From: an uncultured Lentisphaeraceae bacterium
GTDB lineage: Bacteria > Verrucomicrobiota > Kiritimatiellia > RFP12 > DVOR01
Direction: 5' to 3'
DNA length: 59,112 bases
NCBI GenBank assembly: GCA_949288955.1
Contig: CASEMS010000029.1
Span: forward strand, 1-59,112
Under the pieces are notes generated by a model. That model was not told the origin of the DNA. It ran no database searches and was given only the letters and a program-made list of their open reading frames with translations. The position numbers and the translations under genes were made by a program. Shown here in pieces: positions 38,976-49,964 of this stretch (positions within the stretch are counted from its first letter, which is position 1; the number at the start of each line of letters is the position of its first letter).

Positions 38976-39713
38976 TCACTCGTAGTCGTTCAGGAAGTCG
39001 CGGGAGATGGCGGCGGCCCAGAGGCGGTGGCCTTCCTTGGTGGGGTGGAGGAGGTCGGGGAGGAGGGCTTTGTTGAGGGTGTCGCCGTCGGGCATCAGGT
39101 AGTAGGGCCCCACGTCGCGGAGGAAGACGTGCTCTTCGTCGGCCAGCTCGGGGAGGCGGGCGTTGATGGCGTCGTTGAGCTTACGCTTGGGGTCCTGGCC
39201 GTTGGCGCCGCGGGGGAAGATCTTGAGGAGGGTGATTTTGGCCTCCGGGCAGGAGGCGCGGAGCTGGCGGACGATGGCCTTGATGCCGTTGAAGGTGTTT
39301 TCGGGCTTCTCGCCGGCGCCGTGGCCGGTGTTGTTGGTGCCGATCATGAGCATGATGCGCTTGGGCGCCACGGTCTGCCAATCGATGCGGGCGATGCGCC
39401 AGAGCACCTCCTGCGTCTTGTCGCCGCTGAAGCCGAGGTTGAGGACGTCGCCGAAGTACTGCTTCTGGAGGTCGGGGGCGATGTTGTCCCAGTTGTGGGT
39501 GATGGAGTCGCCGATGAAGACGGTGTCGTGCTGGGTCTTGGCCTGCGCCTCCTTCTCGGCGAGGCGGGCCTTCCACCAACCGGCGGAGAGGCGTTCGCTG
39601 GGCGTGGTGGCGGCGCTGACGGGGATGGGGTCGGGCGCGGCGACGCTGGCGCAGCCGACGGCCAAGGTGAGCAGGCCGGTGGCGAGGAGGAGGGGGAGAT
39701 GGCGGATGTTCAT
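38976..39713 (-). CDS. SGNH/GDSL hydrolase lipoprotein (PAF-acetylhydrolase-like)
   Basis: 245 aa, ATG 39713 with AAAGGAA upstream. Lipobox L-A-V-G-C at residues 17-21. Block I VFIGDSITHNW with nucleophile Ser70, block II LGFSGDKT, block III IGTNNTGHG, block V DLLHPTKEGH with the catalytic Asp and His. Members of this branch remove acetyl groups from sugars or act on platelet-activating-factor-like esters. Beside a secreted galactosidase, glycan de-O-acetylation is the likely job. A decayed relative lies at 51.4-51.6 kb. The adjacent GH2 gene follows on the same strand rather than preceding it. Confidence 0.9.
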   Translation of the reverse strand: MNIRHLPLLLATGLLTLAVGCASVAAPDPIPVSAATTPSERLSAGWWKARLAEKEAQAKTQHDTVFIGDSITHNWDNIAPDLQKQYFGDVLNLGFSGDKTQEVLWRIARIDWQTVAPKRIMLMIGTNNTGHGAGEKPENTFNGIKAIVRQLRASCPEAKITLLKIFPRGANGQDPKRKLNDAINARLPELADEEHVFLRDVGPYYLMPDGDTLNKALLPDLLHPTKEGHRLWAAAISRDFLNDYE

Positions 39714-39735
39714 GGTTACGTTCCTTTCTGCCCCC

Positions 39736-39741
39736 AGTATA
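39736..39741 (-). promoter_or_regulatory. -10 box of the SGNH hydrolase gene
   Basis: TATACT 22 bases upstream of the ATG with AAAGGAA between. No good -35. Confidence 0.45.
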
Positions 39742-39852
39742 CGCCCGCCACGGCCATGCGCACGACGCGCGGCGGACATTTTCCGAGGCCGCATACCGTG
39801 GAACGCAGAGCCTTCTGCGCGCCTGTGCGCCGCCAAGGGCCGCCGGGCGGTG

Positions 39853-39861
39853 TGCTATCAT
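39853..39861 (+). promoter_or_regulatory. extended -10 promoter of the first acyltransferase
   Basis: TGCTATCAT, 31 bases before the ATG at 39893, AAGGAAAGG in the leader. Divergent from the SGNH hydrolase promoter. Confidence 0.5.
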
Positions 39862-39892
39862 GCCACCATCCGCAACCCAAGGAAAGGCTGTC

Positions 39893-41131
39893 ATGGACAC
39901 ACCCGCCGCACGCCCCGCCCAAAAGCCCTTCATTGTCTGGATGGGCTGGCTCCGCCTCATCGCCCTGCTCATGGTCTGCGTCTGCCACGCGGGCGACCCG
40001 CTCGCGGCCTTCGGCACGCCGGCGGAGAAGCGGTGGATCGAGATCTACGGCTCGTTCGTGCGGCCCTGCGTCCCTCTCTTTGTGATGCTCACGGGCGCGC
40101 TGCTCCTGCCGGTGCGCGAGAGCTTCGGCGGGATGCTCCGTCGCCGTGTTACGCGCCTGCTCTGGCCCTTCCTGCTTTGGACGGCGATCTACGCGGCTCT
40201 TCCCTGGCTGTTGGCCGCCTGCGGCGTGGCCACCGAGATGATCCAGCAGCTCTTCTTCCCCTTCGCCGCCCCCCTGCACACCGATGCCCCCAGCATCGTC
40301 CGCACCTTCTTCCTCTCACTCATCCAATACAACCAGTACGCCGTCCAACTCTGGTACCTCTATCTCCTCGTCGGCCTCTACCTCTTCATGCCCATTCTCT
40401 CCCCTTGGCTCCGCGAGACCACCCTCCGCGCCAAATGCGCCTTCCTCGGGCTTTGGGGCCTGGCGATGGCCGCCCACTGGTGGCCCCTCTTCCTTGAAGC
40501 CCTCATGCGCACCGACTGGGGCGCCGCCTTCGCCACCGACTACGTGGTGCGCTTCCTCGGCACGCCCACCTTCGACCTTGCCAAAATCAGCGCTTGGGAC
40601 GCCTTCCCCATCCTCGGCGCGTGCGATTGGAATACCTTTGGCGGCCTCTATATGTTCGGCGGCTTCGTCGGCTACCTCGTCCTCGGCCACGTCCTCAAAG
40701 ACCTCTGCCTGTCCCTCCGCCGCACCCTCCTCCTCGCCATCCCCCTCTTCCTCGTCGGCTACGCCGCCGTCGCCTTTGGCACCCACTGGATGTGGAACCG
40801 CCCCGGCGTGACGCCCAAGATGTTCGAGTATTTCTGGTGGTACTGCTCCCTCCCCGTGGCGGCGATGACCGCCTCCCTCTTCCTCCTCATCAAACACCTC
40901 ACCTGGGCCCCCGCCCCCATCCTCGCCGCCCTCAAAGACCTCACCCGCTGCGGCCTTGGCGTCTTCTGCGCCCACTACGTCTTTGTTACCGGCACCTACT
41001 ACCTCCTGCACCGTGCGCTCCCCATCCCCCTGCTCGTCCCCCTCTCCGCCATCCTCGGCCTTGCCGCCACCTGGCTCCTCATCTCCACCCTCGAACGCCT
41101 CCACCCCCTCGCCCGCCGCCTTCTCGGCTGA
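39893..41131 (+). CDS. membrane acyltransferase, acyltransferase-3 family
   Basis: 412 aa, about ten membrane helices. WMGWLRLIALLMVCVCHAG near the N-terminus carries the Arg and His expected of the family (R-x10-H), followed by SFVRPCVPLFVMLTGALLL, close to WecH/OafA-type O-acetyltransferases. Uses an acyl donor to modify surface sugars. Start at 39893 behind AAGGAAAGG. Divergent from a sugar-ester hydrolase; a second, distinct family member lies on the other strand downstream. Confidence 0.88.
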   Translation: MDTPAARPAQKPFIVWMGWLRLIALLMVCVCHAGDPLAAFGTPAEKRWIEIYGSFVRPCVPLFVMLTGALLLPVRESFGGMLRRRVTRLLWPFLLWTAIYAALPWLLAACGVATEMIQQLFFPFAAPLHTDAPSIVRTFFLSLIQYNQYAVQLWYLYLLVGLYLFMPILSPWLRETTLRAKCAFLGLWGLAMAAHWWPLFLEALMRTDWGAAFATDYVVRFLGTPTFDLAKISAWDAFPILGACDWNTFGGLYMFGGFVGYLVLGHVLKDLCLSLRRTLLLAIPLFLVGYAAVAFGTHWMWNRPGVTPKMFEYFWWYCSLPVAAMTASLFLLIKHLTWAPAPILAALKDLTRCGLGVFCAHYVFVTGTYYLLHRALPIPLLVPLSAILGLAATWLLISTLERLHPLARRLLG

Positions 41132-41134
41132 CGC

Positions 41135-41241
41135 CCGAGACTTGGCGGCTACCTCTCCGAGACTCCGCGGCTGATCCACCGAGCCTCAGCCGCCAAGTCT
41201 CCCCGGCTCGGCGGCTGAGGCCCCGAGACTTGGCGGCTGAC
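41135..41241. repeat. R1 dispersed repeat between two acyltransferase genes
   Basis: Several half-units in both directions: CCGAGACTTGGCGGCT, CTCAGCCGCCAAGTCTCCCC, CGGCGGCTGAGG, CCGAGACTTGGCGGCTGA. Starts four bases after one gene's stop. Confidence 0.8.
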
Positions 41242-41413
41242 GCTCGGCGAAGGGCGCCCCGCGCCCCCTCACCGCCCGCCGAAAAGCACCCCCGCCAACC
41301 GCGGCGCCCACCGCCGCAACGCCAACGCCACGCCCCCGCTCACCACGATCGCCGTCACCCCACAGCCCACATACCACGGCAGCCGCCCCGCCCAAACCTG
41401 CGTCCCGGGCAAC

Positions 41414-42343
41414 CTATTCAGCCCCCCCCCCTAGCGGGCCCAACACGAAGTTGGTGTGCAGCAGGAAGATTGGGAAGGAGAGCCCCGTCAGCCATCGCGG
41501 CCACGCCACGGCGGGGAAAGCCCCCCACGTGCCCCACAACGCCAGCCCGATCCCGACGCAACGCGTCCTGGCCGCCATCGCCTCCGCCGTCGCCTCCCAC
41601 TGCCCCGCCAACCCAAACAGGGCGACGCTCCCCGCGATCGCGCACCACGACCACGCGCGCGGCAAGGCCCACGCCACGCCCCAATAGCGCGCGAACATCC
41701 CCAACGAGAAATAGAAAAGCCCCGAAAGCGACACCGTCCCCCGCCAAAACCACCCTGCCGTCCCCTCCTCCGCCGTGTATGGGGTGGCCGCCACGCACAC
41801 CGCCGCCAACACTGCCAACCACGCCAGCCCCAATGCGCGGGAACGCCGCAGCGGCCAAACCAACAACGGGGCGGCCACCACGAACACCATCAGGCACCGC
41901 ACGAACCAAAGCGGCACCACGATCGGATAATCCAGCACGTCCAGCCCAAAGGCCCACAGCCACGCCTCCGCCGACAACGGCAGGTTGCGCGACAGCGGCG
42001 CCCCCGCCAACAGGTTGGCCGTCAGCGCCAAGGCCGTCCCCCACAGCAATGCCAGAAGCACCCACGCGCAATAAGGCGCCAACAGCGTCCGCACCCGTTT
42101 GCGCGTCTCACGCGCCCACCACCCCGTCTCGCGGCAGTGCCCTGCCAGGAAGTATTCCGCCGCGGCGAAGAAGAAGGGCACCGCGATGGTACATACCCCC
42201 CGCTTGAAGAGGTGGTACACCCACCACTCCGCCGTCCCCGCCGATGGCTCCACCGTCACGTGGATGAAGACCACCAGACACGCGCAAACCACGCCCATGC
42301 CCGCCAATTTCCGGCTCACCGCCGGGGAGATGTCCCTCTGCAT
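41414..42343 (-). CDS. membrane acyltransferase (acyltransferase-3 family), out of frame at a ten-G tract
   Basis: 309 aa as it stands, from ATG 42343 (MQRDISPAVSRKLAG); the frame is open further upstream but that stretch includes R1 repeat. About nine helices; VCACLVVFIHVTVEPS and VCTIAVPFFFAAAEYFLAG mark the family. After HTNFVLGPL the frame enters ten G (41422-41431) and stops at once (GGGAE). With nine or twelve G it would run on for 44 or so residues: NRLPGTQVWAGRLPWYVGC, a helix GVTAIVVSGGVALAL, and RRWAPRLAGVLFGGR, ending at 41269. That is the family's normal last helix and tail, and the in-frame length is 357 aa. So the gene looks switched off by one G, as in phase-variable surface enzymes. 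Confidence 0.85.
   Translation of the reverse strand: MQRDISPAVSRKLAGMGVVCACLVVFIHVTVEPSAGTAEWWVYHLFKRGVCTIAVPFFFAAAEYFLAGHCRETGWWARETRKRVRTLLAPYCAWVLLALLWGTALALTANLLAGAPLSRNLPLSAEAWLWAFGLDVLDYPIVVPLWFVRCLMVFVVAAPLLVWPLRRSRALGLAWLAVLAAVCVAATPYTAEEGTAGWFWRGTVSLSGLFYFSLGMFARYWGVAWALPRAWSWCAIAGSVALFGLAGQWEATAEAMAARTRCVGIGLALWGTWGAFPAVAWPRWLTGLSFPIFLLHTNFVLGPLGGGAE
41422..41431 (-). repeat. ten-G homopolymer in the acyltransferase reading frame
   Basis: Ten C on the forward strand. The antisense reading of both frames supports the count of ten. Candidate slipped-strand site; 9 or 12 restores the frame. Confidence 0.8.
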
Positions 42344-42592
42344 AAAAAGCACGCCTTCCCTCACGTGCTTTGGTTGAGGTTCTGGCAAACCCTTGTCGGA
42401 CACGTGACAGAAAGGCGCGCCGATACGGCGCACCTTGCAAGACACGTTGCCCAACAAGTCAAAACTGCCAGATTCCAACCAAAGCAACAGTATCTGCGCA
42501 AAGCGCAAAATGCGAAGGCTCTCCCTTCGCGTGCCACCGTGATACCAGATTGGTTGGCGCAGAGGGGGAGGGAACCGCAAAGAAAAAGGCGC
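42344..42592. other. intergenic stretch upstream of the second acyltransferase
   Basis: About 250 bases of lower GC than its surroundings. GGAAGG lies about ten bases before the ATG. Read on the reverse strand the frame stays open (to 42604), but the peptide has no family resemblance and there is no start signal. TATCAC at about 42550 is a weak -10 candidate. No other feature seen. Confidence 0.4.
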
Positions 42593-42716
42593 CTCGGCCG
42601 CCAAGTCTCCCCGCGTTGGCGACTGAGTCCCCGAGAGTTGGCGGCTACCTCTCCGAGACTCAGCGGCTGATCCACCGAGCCTCAGCCGCCAAGTCTCCCC
42701 GCGTTGGCGGCTGAGG
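42593..42716. repeat. R1 dispersed repeat, about five half-units
   Basis: CTCGGCCGCCAAGTCTCCCC, CGCGTTGGCGACTGAG, GAGAGTTGGCGGCT, GACTCAGCGGCTGATCCACC, GCCTCAGCCGCCAAGTCTCC, ending GCGGCTGAGG just before the valS terminator. Confidence 0.8.
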
Positions 42717-42717
42717 C

Positions 42718-42759
42718 AAAAAAGAAAGGCGCCCCGGCCGGATGGTCGGGGCGCCTTTT
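42718..42759 (-). terminator. terminator of the gyrA-valS operon
   Basis: GGCGCCCCG stem with a ten-base loop and CGGGGCGCC, then TTTCTTTTTT on the reverse strand. TTTT also follows on the forward strand. Confidence 0.88.
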
Positions 42760-42770
42760 CGTTGTTTGGG

Positions 42771-45446
<2,676 letters not shown>

Positions 45447-45478
45447 AGGTCAATCCTTGGGGAATCGGTGCGGCGGGC

Positions 45479-48010
45479 TCAGACGCCAGGGGTGGCGGGG
45501 GCCTCGGGGGGCGTCTCGTCCGCCTCGTCCGCCTCCTCGGCGGGGGCGAGGGAGAAGGAGGCGAGGGTGACGCCCTCGTCCAGCCGCACGAAGTTGACGC
45601 CGGCGGCGGTGCGCCCGAGGGTCGGGATCTCGGAGACGCGGGTGCGGATGAGCAGCCCGGCGGTGGAGAGGAGGACAAGCGTCTCGTCGCCCTTGACGGC
45701 GGCGATGCCGATGAGCCTGCCGTTGCGCTCGTTGCCGCGCGGGTTGGCGATGACGCCCATCGAGGCGCGCCGGTGCTGCGGGAAGTCGGCGAAGGCGCTG
45801 CGCTTGCCGCGGCCGTTCTCGGTGACCATCAGCAGCTCGGCGCCGGCCTCCTCCACGGCAAAGCCGCAGACGCGGTCGTCCTCGGTCTTCAGGGTGATGC
45901 CCTTGACGCCCATGGCGTTGCGGCCCACCTCGCGCACCTCGTCCAGCGCGAACTTGTTGACGAGGCCGCCGCGCGTGGCGATGAGGGCGAGGTCGCCGGC
46001 CTTCGTGAGGGCCACCTTGACGAGCGCGTTGCCCTCCTCGATGGCCACGGCGATGATGCCCTTGCGGTTGACGTTCCGGTAGGCGGCCAGGTTGGTGCGC
46101 TTGATGGTGCCGTCGGCCAGCACGAAGGTGATGGAGCGGTCCTCGTCGAAGCCGCGGATGGGGAGGATGTCGACGATGCGTTCCTTGTCCTTCTGGAACC
46201 CTTCGAGGATGTTGGCCACGTGGAAGCCGGCGGAGGTGCGGCCGGTCTCGGGGATCTCGAAGGCGCGCTCGGCGTAGAGGCGCCCGGTGTCGGTGAAGAA
46301 GAGGAGGGTGTCGTGGGCGAGGGGGACGTAGACGCGCTCGATGGCGTCCTCGTCCTTGATGAAGACCCCGCGCTTGCCCTGGCCGCCGCGGTGCTGGGCC
46401 TCATAGGCGGTGAGGCTGGTGCGCTTGAGGTAGCCGCGGTGGGAGAGCGTGACGACGCACGGCTCGTCGGCCACCAGATCCTCCAGGTTCACGTCGCCCT
46501 TGGCGGGGATGATCTTGGTGAGGCGGTCGCCCTCCTTGGTGTAGGCGGCCTTGATCTCCTCCAGATCCTTGGTGATGAGGGCGAAGACCTTGGCGGGATC
46601 CTCCAGGATGGCCTGCAGCTCGGCGATGCGGGCGCGGAGCTCTGCCTGCTCGGCGAGGAGCTTGTCGCGCTCCAACCCCGTGAGCTGGCGCAGGCGCATC
46701 TCCAGGATGGCGGTAACCTGCGCCTCGGAGAAGCCGAAGCGCTCGCAGAGGCGCGCCTTGGCCTCGTCGTTGGTCTTGGAGTCCCGGATGATGTGGATGA
46801 CCTCGTCGAGGTTGTCCTGGGCGATGAGCAGGCCGTCGACGATGTGGAGGCGCTCCTGCGCCCGCGCCAACTCAAAGCGGCACCGGCGCGTGTGAACCTC
46901 GAAGCGGTGATCCACGTAGCACTGGAAGAAGTCGCGCAGCGTCATGCGCCGCGGCCGCCCGTGGTCGAGGGCAATCATGTTCGCCCCGAAGGTCGTCTGC
47001 AGATCCGAGTGCTTGTAAAGCTGGCTGAGGATGACGGCCGCAGGCTTGGCGTTCTGCTTCAGCTCGATCACCACCCGGATGCCGTCCTCCAGGCTCGACT
47101 CGTCGCGGATGTCCGAGATGCCCTCGATGACGCCATCCTTGGAAAGCTCCGCGATCTTGGCGACCATGGCGGACTTGTTGACCATGTAAGGGATGGAGGT
47201 GATGAGGATCGTCTCCCGCTTCCCCTCCTGCAAAATCTCCGCCTCCCCGCGGACGGTGATCGCGCCGCGCCCGGTCTTGTACATCGCCTCGATGCCCGCG
47301 CGCCCGCAGATCTGCGCGCCCGTCGGGAAATCCGGCCCCTTCACGAAGTGCATCAGGTCGTCGTTCGAGACGTCCTCGTTCGCCGCCGCCTTCCCCACGA
47401 AGAAGAGCAAGCCGTCGCACAGCTCCCGCAGGTTGTGCGGGGGGATGTTCGTGGCCATGCCCACCGCGATGCCCTGCGAGCCGTTCAGCAACAGGTTCGG
47501 CAGCTTCGCCGGGAGCACGCGCGGCTCCTCGGTGGTGTTGTCATAGTTCGGCAGGAAATCCACCGTGTCCTTGTCGATGTCCGCCAACATCTCGTTGGCG
47601 ACCTTCGCCAGGCGGCACTCCGTGTAACGCGCCGCCGCCGCGCCATCCCCGTCGATCGTGCCAAAGTTGCCGTGCCCGTCCACCAACCGCACACGCATAC
47701 TGAACCACTGCGCCAACCGCACCAACGTGTCATAGATGGAGCTGTCCCCGTGCGGGTGATACTTGCCCATCACGTCGCCCACCACGCGCGCGCACTTGCG
47801 ATAAGGCGCGTTGAAGAAGTTCTTGTTCTCGTGCATCGAATACAGCACACGCCGATGCACCGGCTTGAAACCATCCCGGGCGTCCGGCAACGCGCGCGCC
47901 ACAATCACGCTCATCGAGTAATCGATGTAGGAGCTTTTCATCTCCTCCTCGATGTTGATCGATGCCAACCGCGAATCCATCGCCGCGCCTGCCTGTTGCA
48001 CTTCGTTCAT
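45479..48010 (-). CDS. gyrA: DNA gyrase subunit A
   Basis: 843 aa from ATG 48010 (MNEVQQ), AAGGATT upstream. Winged-helix domain with catalytic Tyr in AAAARYTECR; the QRDR reads GKYHPHGDSSIYDTLV, with Ser and Asp at the usual quinolone positions, so no common resistance change. The C-terminal beta-pinwheel has the GyrA box QHRGGQGKRG, which marks gyrase rather than topoisomerase IV. Acidic tail rich in Glu/Asp/Pro. gyrB is not adjacent; valS follows. Confidence 0.97.
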   Translation of the reverse strand: MNEVQQAGAAMDSRLASINIEEEMKSSYIDYSMSVIVARALPDARDGFKPVHRRVLYSMHENKNFFNAPYRKCARVVGDVMGKYHPHGDSSIYDTLVRLAQWFSMRVRLVDGHGNFGTIDGDGAAAARYTECRLAKVANEMLADIDKDTVDFLPNYDNTTEEPRVLPAKLPNLLLNGSQGIAVGMATNIPPHNLRELCDGLLFFVGKAAANEDVSNDDLMHFVKGPDFPTGAQICGRAGIEAMYKTGRGAITVRGEAEILQEGKRETILITSIPYMVNKSAMVAKIAELSKDGVIEGISDIRDESSLEDGIRVVIELKQNAKPAAVILSQLYKHSDLQTTFGANMIALDHGRPRRMTLRDFFQCYVDHRFEVHTRRCRFELARAQERLHIVDGLLIAQDNLDEVIHIIRDSKTNDEAKARLCERFGFSEAQVTAILEMRLRQLTGLERDKLLAEQAELRARIAELQAILEDPAKVFALITKDLEEIKAAYTKEGDRLTKIIPAKGDVNLEDLVADEPCVVTLSHRGYLKRTSLTAYEAQHRGGQGKRGVFIKDEDAIERVYVPLAHDTLLFFTDTGRLYAERAFEIPETGRTSAGFHVANILEGFQKDKERIVDILPIRGFDEDRSITFVLADGTIKRTNLAAYRNVNRKGIIAVAIEEGNALVKVALTKAGDLALIATRGGLVNKFALDEVREVGRNAMGVKGITLKTEDDRVCGFAVEEAGAELLMVTENGRGKRSAFADFPQHRRASMGVIANPRGNERNGRLIGIAAVKGDETLVLLSTAGLLIRTRVSEIPTLGRTAAGVNFVRLDEGVTLASFSLAPAEEADEADETPPEAPATPGV

Positions 48011-48031
48011 GTCCAATCCTTTCAACCCTCC

Positions 48032-48040
48032 AGTATATCA
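48032..48040 (-). promoter_or_regulatory. extended -10 promoter of gyrA
   Basis: TGATATACT on the reverse strand, 22 bases upstream of the ATG, AAGGATT in the leader. The -35 region is unclear. Confidence 0.55.
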
Positions 48041-48220
48041 CAATCCGCCCCCACTCGGCGAACCGCCCCCCGGAAAAGCACTGCGCGGGACAGCCCATCG
48101 TCGGGCAACAAGCACGCTACCCCCACGCTGTCGCCCCCGCGGCCTAGGGCATCGAGGAAGCCACCCTCGTGCGCCACCGTCCTCGTCGTCCCAGCCGTCC
48201 CAGATGCCCATCCCAACTAC

Positions 48221-48365
48221 GGCGTGCTTTCAGGCGCGGCCTTCGGCCGCGCCCGGGGGTGCAGGGTGCTTTGCACCCTGCCGGGGGTCATGGGACGGCG
48301 CCCCCATCCCCCCAAGGCCCCATCCACTCCTTCCCCCAATCCGCCGCACCTTCTTCTTCCATCAG
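48221..48365. repeat. R3 dispersed repeat, copy 1 (two hairpins)
   Basis: 145 bases nearly identical to 49510-49655. Holds GGCGCGGCC-TTC-GGCCGCGCC and CAGGGTGC-TTT-GCACCCTG, then CGGCGCCCCCATCCCCCCAA and a pyrimidine-rich end. No gene in the 48011-48494 gap. Confidence 0.85.
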
Positions 48366-48445
48366 ATGCCGATCCACCCCGCGCTAGCGCGACGGAGGGG
48401 GCGATCGGACAGGCTCGGCGTGGCGATGCGCCACGCCAAAGGCAA

Positions 48446-48477
48446 ACGCCCCCGGCCGCCATGGCGGCCGGGGGCGT
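48446..48477 (-). terminator. perfect 32-base palindrome after the second PEP-CTERM gene, possible terminator
   Basis: ACGCCCCCGGCCGCCA and its exact complement with no spare loop, 18 bases beyond the stop. Only TTTGCCTTT follows, so termination is plausible but weak. Confidence 0.5.
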
Positions 48478-48494
48478 CCCAAATACTGCCAGGG

Positions 48495-49118
48495 TCACAC
48501 CCGCCGACGGAGGGCCACCCCCGCCACACCCAGCGCCAACAACGCCAACGCCGTCGGCTCAGGCAAGAGGATGACCATGTCCGAGGGCGCGGCCAAACCC
48601 TCGCCATAGTACAAGGTCGAATCGCCCAAGCCGGTCCTGACGTAGTTGATCCCGCTGGCGTCCATGTCCGTGTAGGTGTTCACGAGGTCGCCATTCAGGT
48701 AGACGGAATAGACCAACTGCCATTTGCCGTTCGTGAGGGCAGTGTAATCCGCGGTGAACGCGATGACGTTCTCCCCCTGGGGCAACCCATCGAACGAGAT
48801 GGACGCCTCTTGATAGTTGCCGCCCTTGCCGCGGTTGTAGACGGAGCCATCCGTCTTGACCTCCAAGAAGGAACCGCCGCTCTTATAGTTCCCCGCTCGT
48901 TTGTTGGAGACCTGGAGCACCTTGAGGTTCTCGTCAAGGATGTTGTCCTCGTTGCTGAAGACAAGCGCGACGGAGAAGTCCGTTCCTGCGGAAAAGCGCA
49001 GATCCTCATCCACGCCACTTTCCATCGTCATGATCGTGTCATCCCAGGCGAAAGTCACCGCTTGGGCGCCCCCCGCCAACAGAACGGCGGCGAGCAAACT
49101 TAATGTGCGTAGTTTCAT
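48495..49118 (-). CDS. PEP-CTERM domain exported protein
   Basis: 207 aa from the second of two ATGs (49118), which has AAGGAG at ideal distance. Signal peptide MKLRTLSLLAAVLLAGGAQA; 150-residue beta-rich body (FSVALVFSNEDNI, VYSVYLNGDLVNTY) of unknown family; tail PEPTALALLALGVAG plus LRRRV. It shares tail and general plan, but not body sequence, with the protein at 15398-16111. Export and exosortase processing are expected; exosortase is not in this window. The promoter has an eight-G spacer tract. Confidence 0.87.
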   Translation of the reverse strand: MKLRTLSLLAAVLLAGGAQAVTFAWDDTIMTMESGVDEDLRFSAGTDFSVALVFSNEDNILDENLKVLQVSNKRAGNYKSGGSFLEVKTDGSVYNRGKGGNYQEASISFDGLPQGENVIAFTADYTALTNGKWQLVYSVYLNGDLVNTYTDMDASGINYVRTGLGDSTLYYGEGLAAPSDMVILLPEPTALALLALGVAGVALRRRV

Positions 49119-49170
49119 CATCGACTCCTTGGGTTAGGTTGGATTGTCTGGCACACGCCAAACACATCGC

Positions 49171-49197
49171 ATGATACTACCCCCCCCATGAACTCAA
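49171..49197 (-). promoter_or_regulatory. PEP-CTERM promoter with an eight-G tract in the spacer
   Basis: Reverse strand TTGAGT (49192-49197), spacer T-CAT-G8-TAG of 15 bases, TATCAT (49171-49176). One or two more G would bring the spacer to the usual 16-17. Confidence 0.6.
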
Positions 49198-49301
49198 GGC
49201 TTTTCTCGGTAGATGTCGCGGTCTGTTCACTTCCGTACACACATACACACCTGCCCCTCTCGCCTCCGAGACGTCCCCACTCAACCCTCATCCTCCCGCG
49301 C

Positions 49302-49358
49302 CTCAGCCGCTAAGTCTCCGAGACTTGGCGGCTGAACCACGCAGTGTCGGCGGCTGAT
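49302..49358. repeat. R1 dispersed repeat
   Basis: CTCAGCCGCTAAGTCTCCGA, GACTTGGCGGCTGAACCACG and GTCGGCGGCTGATG: one unit and a half, with drifted linker. Confidence 0.75.
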
Positions 49359-49509
49359 GCGCCTTGGGACGGCCGCCGATCCGACGAGATAGTCCTTCTG
49401 GTCCTTCTCGGCCTTCAGGTCATTCAGGTCCTTCTAGGACGCACGCTCCACCCGCCGCCGTCCCTGTCGTCCTAGAAGTCCCAAGCGTCCTAGCCGTTCC
49501 TTCCCCCGC

Positions 49510-49655
49510 GGCGTGCTTTCAGGCGCGGCCTTCGGCCGCGCCCGGGGGTGCAGGGTGCCTTGCACCCTGCCGGGGGTCATGGGGGCGGCGCCCCCATCCC
49601 CCCAAGGCCCCATCCCCTCCTTCCCCCAATCCGCCGCACCTTCTTCTTCCATCAG
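49510..49655. repeat. R3 dispersed repeat, copy 2
   Basis: Same orientation as copy 1; differs by one inserted base and a few substitutions. Runs without a gap into the R1 copy. The 49359-49509 stretch before it holds only low-complexity GTCCTTCT-like repeats. Confidence 0.85.
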
Positions 49656-49785
49656 CCGCTGCCCCATCAAGCGTCAGCGGCCAACTCCCCGAGAGATGGC
49701 CGCCGATCCACCTCGCCTCAGCCGCCAAGTCTCCCCGCATCGGCGGCTGATCCACTTCGGGGTGGCCGCTAATCCACCGAGACCG
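49651..49785. repeat. R1 dispersed repeat fused to R3
   Basis: About three drifted units: TCAGCCGCTGCCCC, GCGTCAGCGGCCAACTCCCC, CTCAGCCGCCAAGTCTCCCC, CGGCGGCTGATCCAC, GTGGCCGCTAATCCACCGAG. Confidence 0.78.
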
Positions 49786-49925
49786 GTCTTCAGATCCCTC
49801 CCGTCCTTCCTCCCTTAGGTCCTTCCCTTCCTTCGAGTCCCTCATATCTCTCTAGGACAGCACACTCCACCCGCCGTTTTAGTTGCCCCAACATTCCCCA
49901 GCCCGTTGAGAGGAATGCGGCACCG

Positions 49926-49960
49926 CCTCCGCCAAGCGATGCGGCGGAGGGGCGTTTTTT
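49926..49960 (+). terminator. terminator-like hairpin before parA
   Basis: CCTCCGCC, nine-base loop, GGCGGAGG, then GGCG and six T. No gene upstream on this strand, so it may shield parA from readthrough. Confidence 0.55.
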
Positions 49961-49964
49961 GCGC

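Noticed and set aside
35007..40085. Very long open frame on the forward strand across the GH2 and SGNH genes
   Set aside because: Antisense shadow of conserved genes in GC-rich DNA; the peptide is Gly/Val/Glu-rich with no family likeness, while the reverse frames have full catalytic motifs.
41269..42343. Plain truncated acyltransferase pseudogene
   Set aside because: The only defect is the homopolymer length; sequence on both sides stays intact, which fits switching or a base-calling error better than decay.
42344..42604. N-terminal extension of the second acyltransferase
   Set aside because: Includes R1 repeat sequence and polar residues before the first helix; no ribosome site at the far start.
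49926..49960. Small regulatory RNA ending at this hairpin
   Set aside because: No promoter could be identified upstream on the forward strand; kept only as a terminator-like hairpin.
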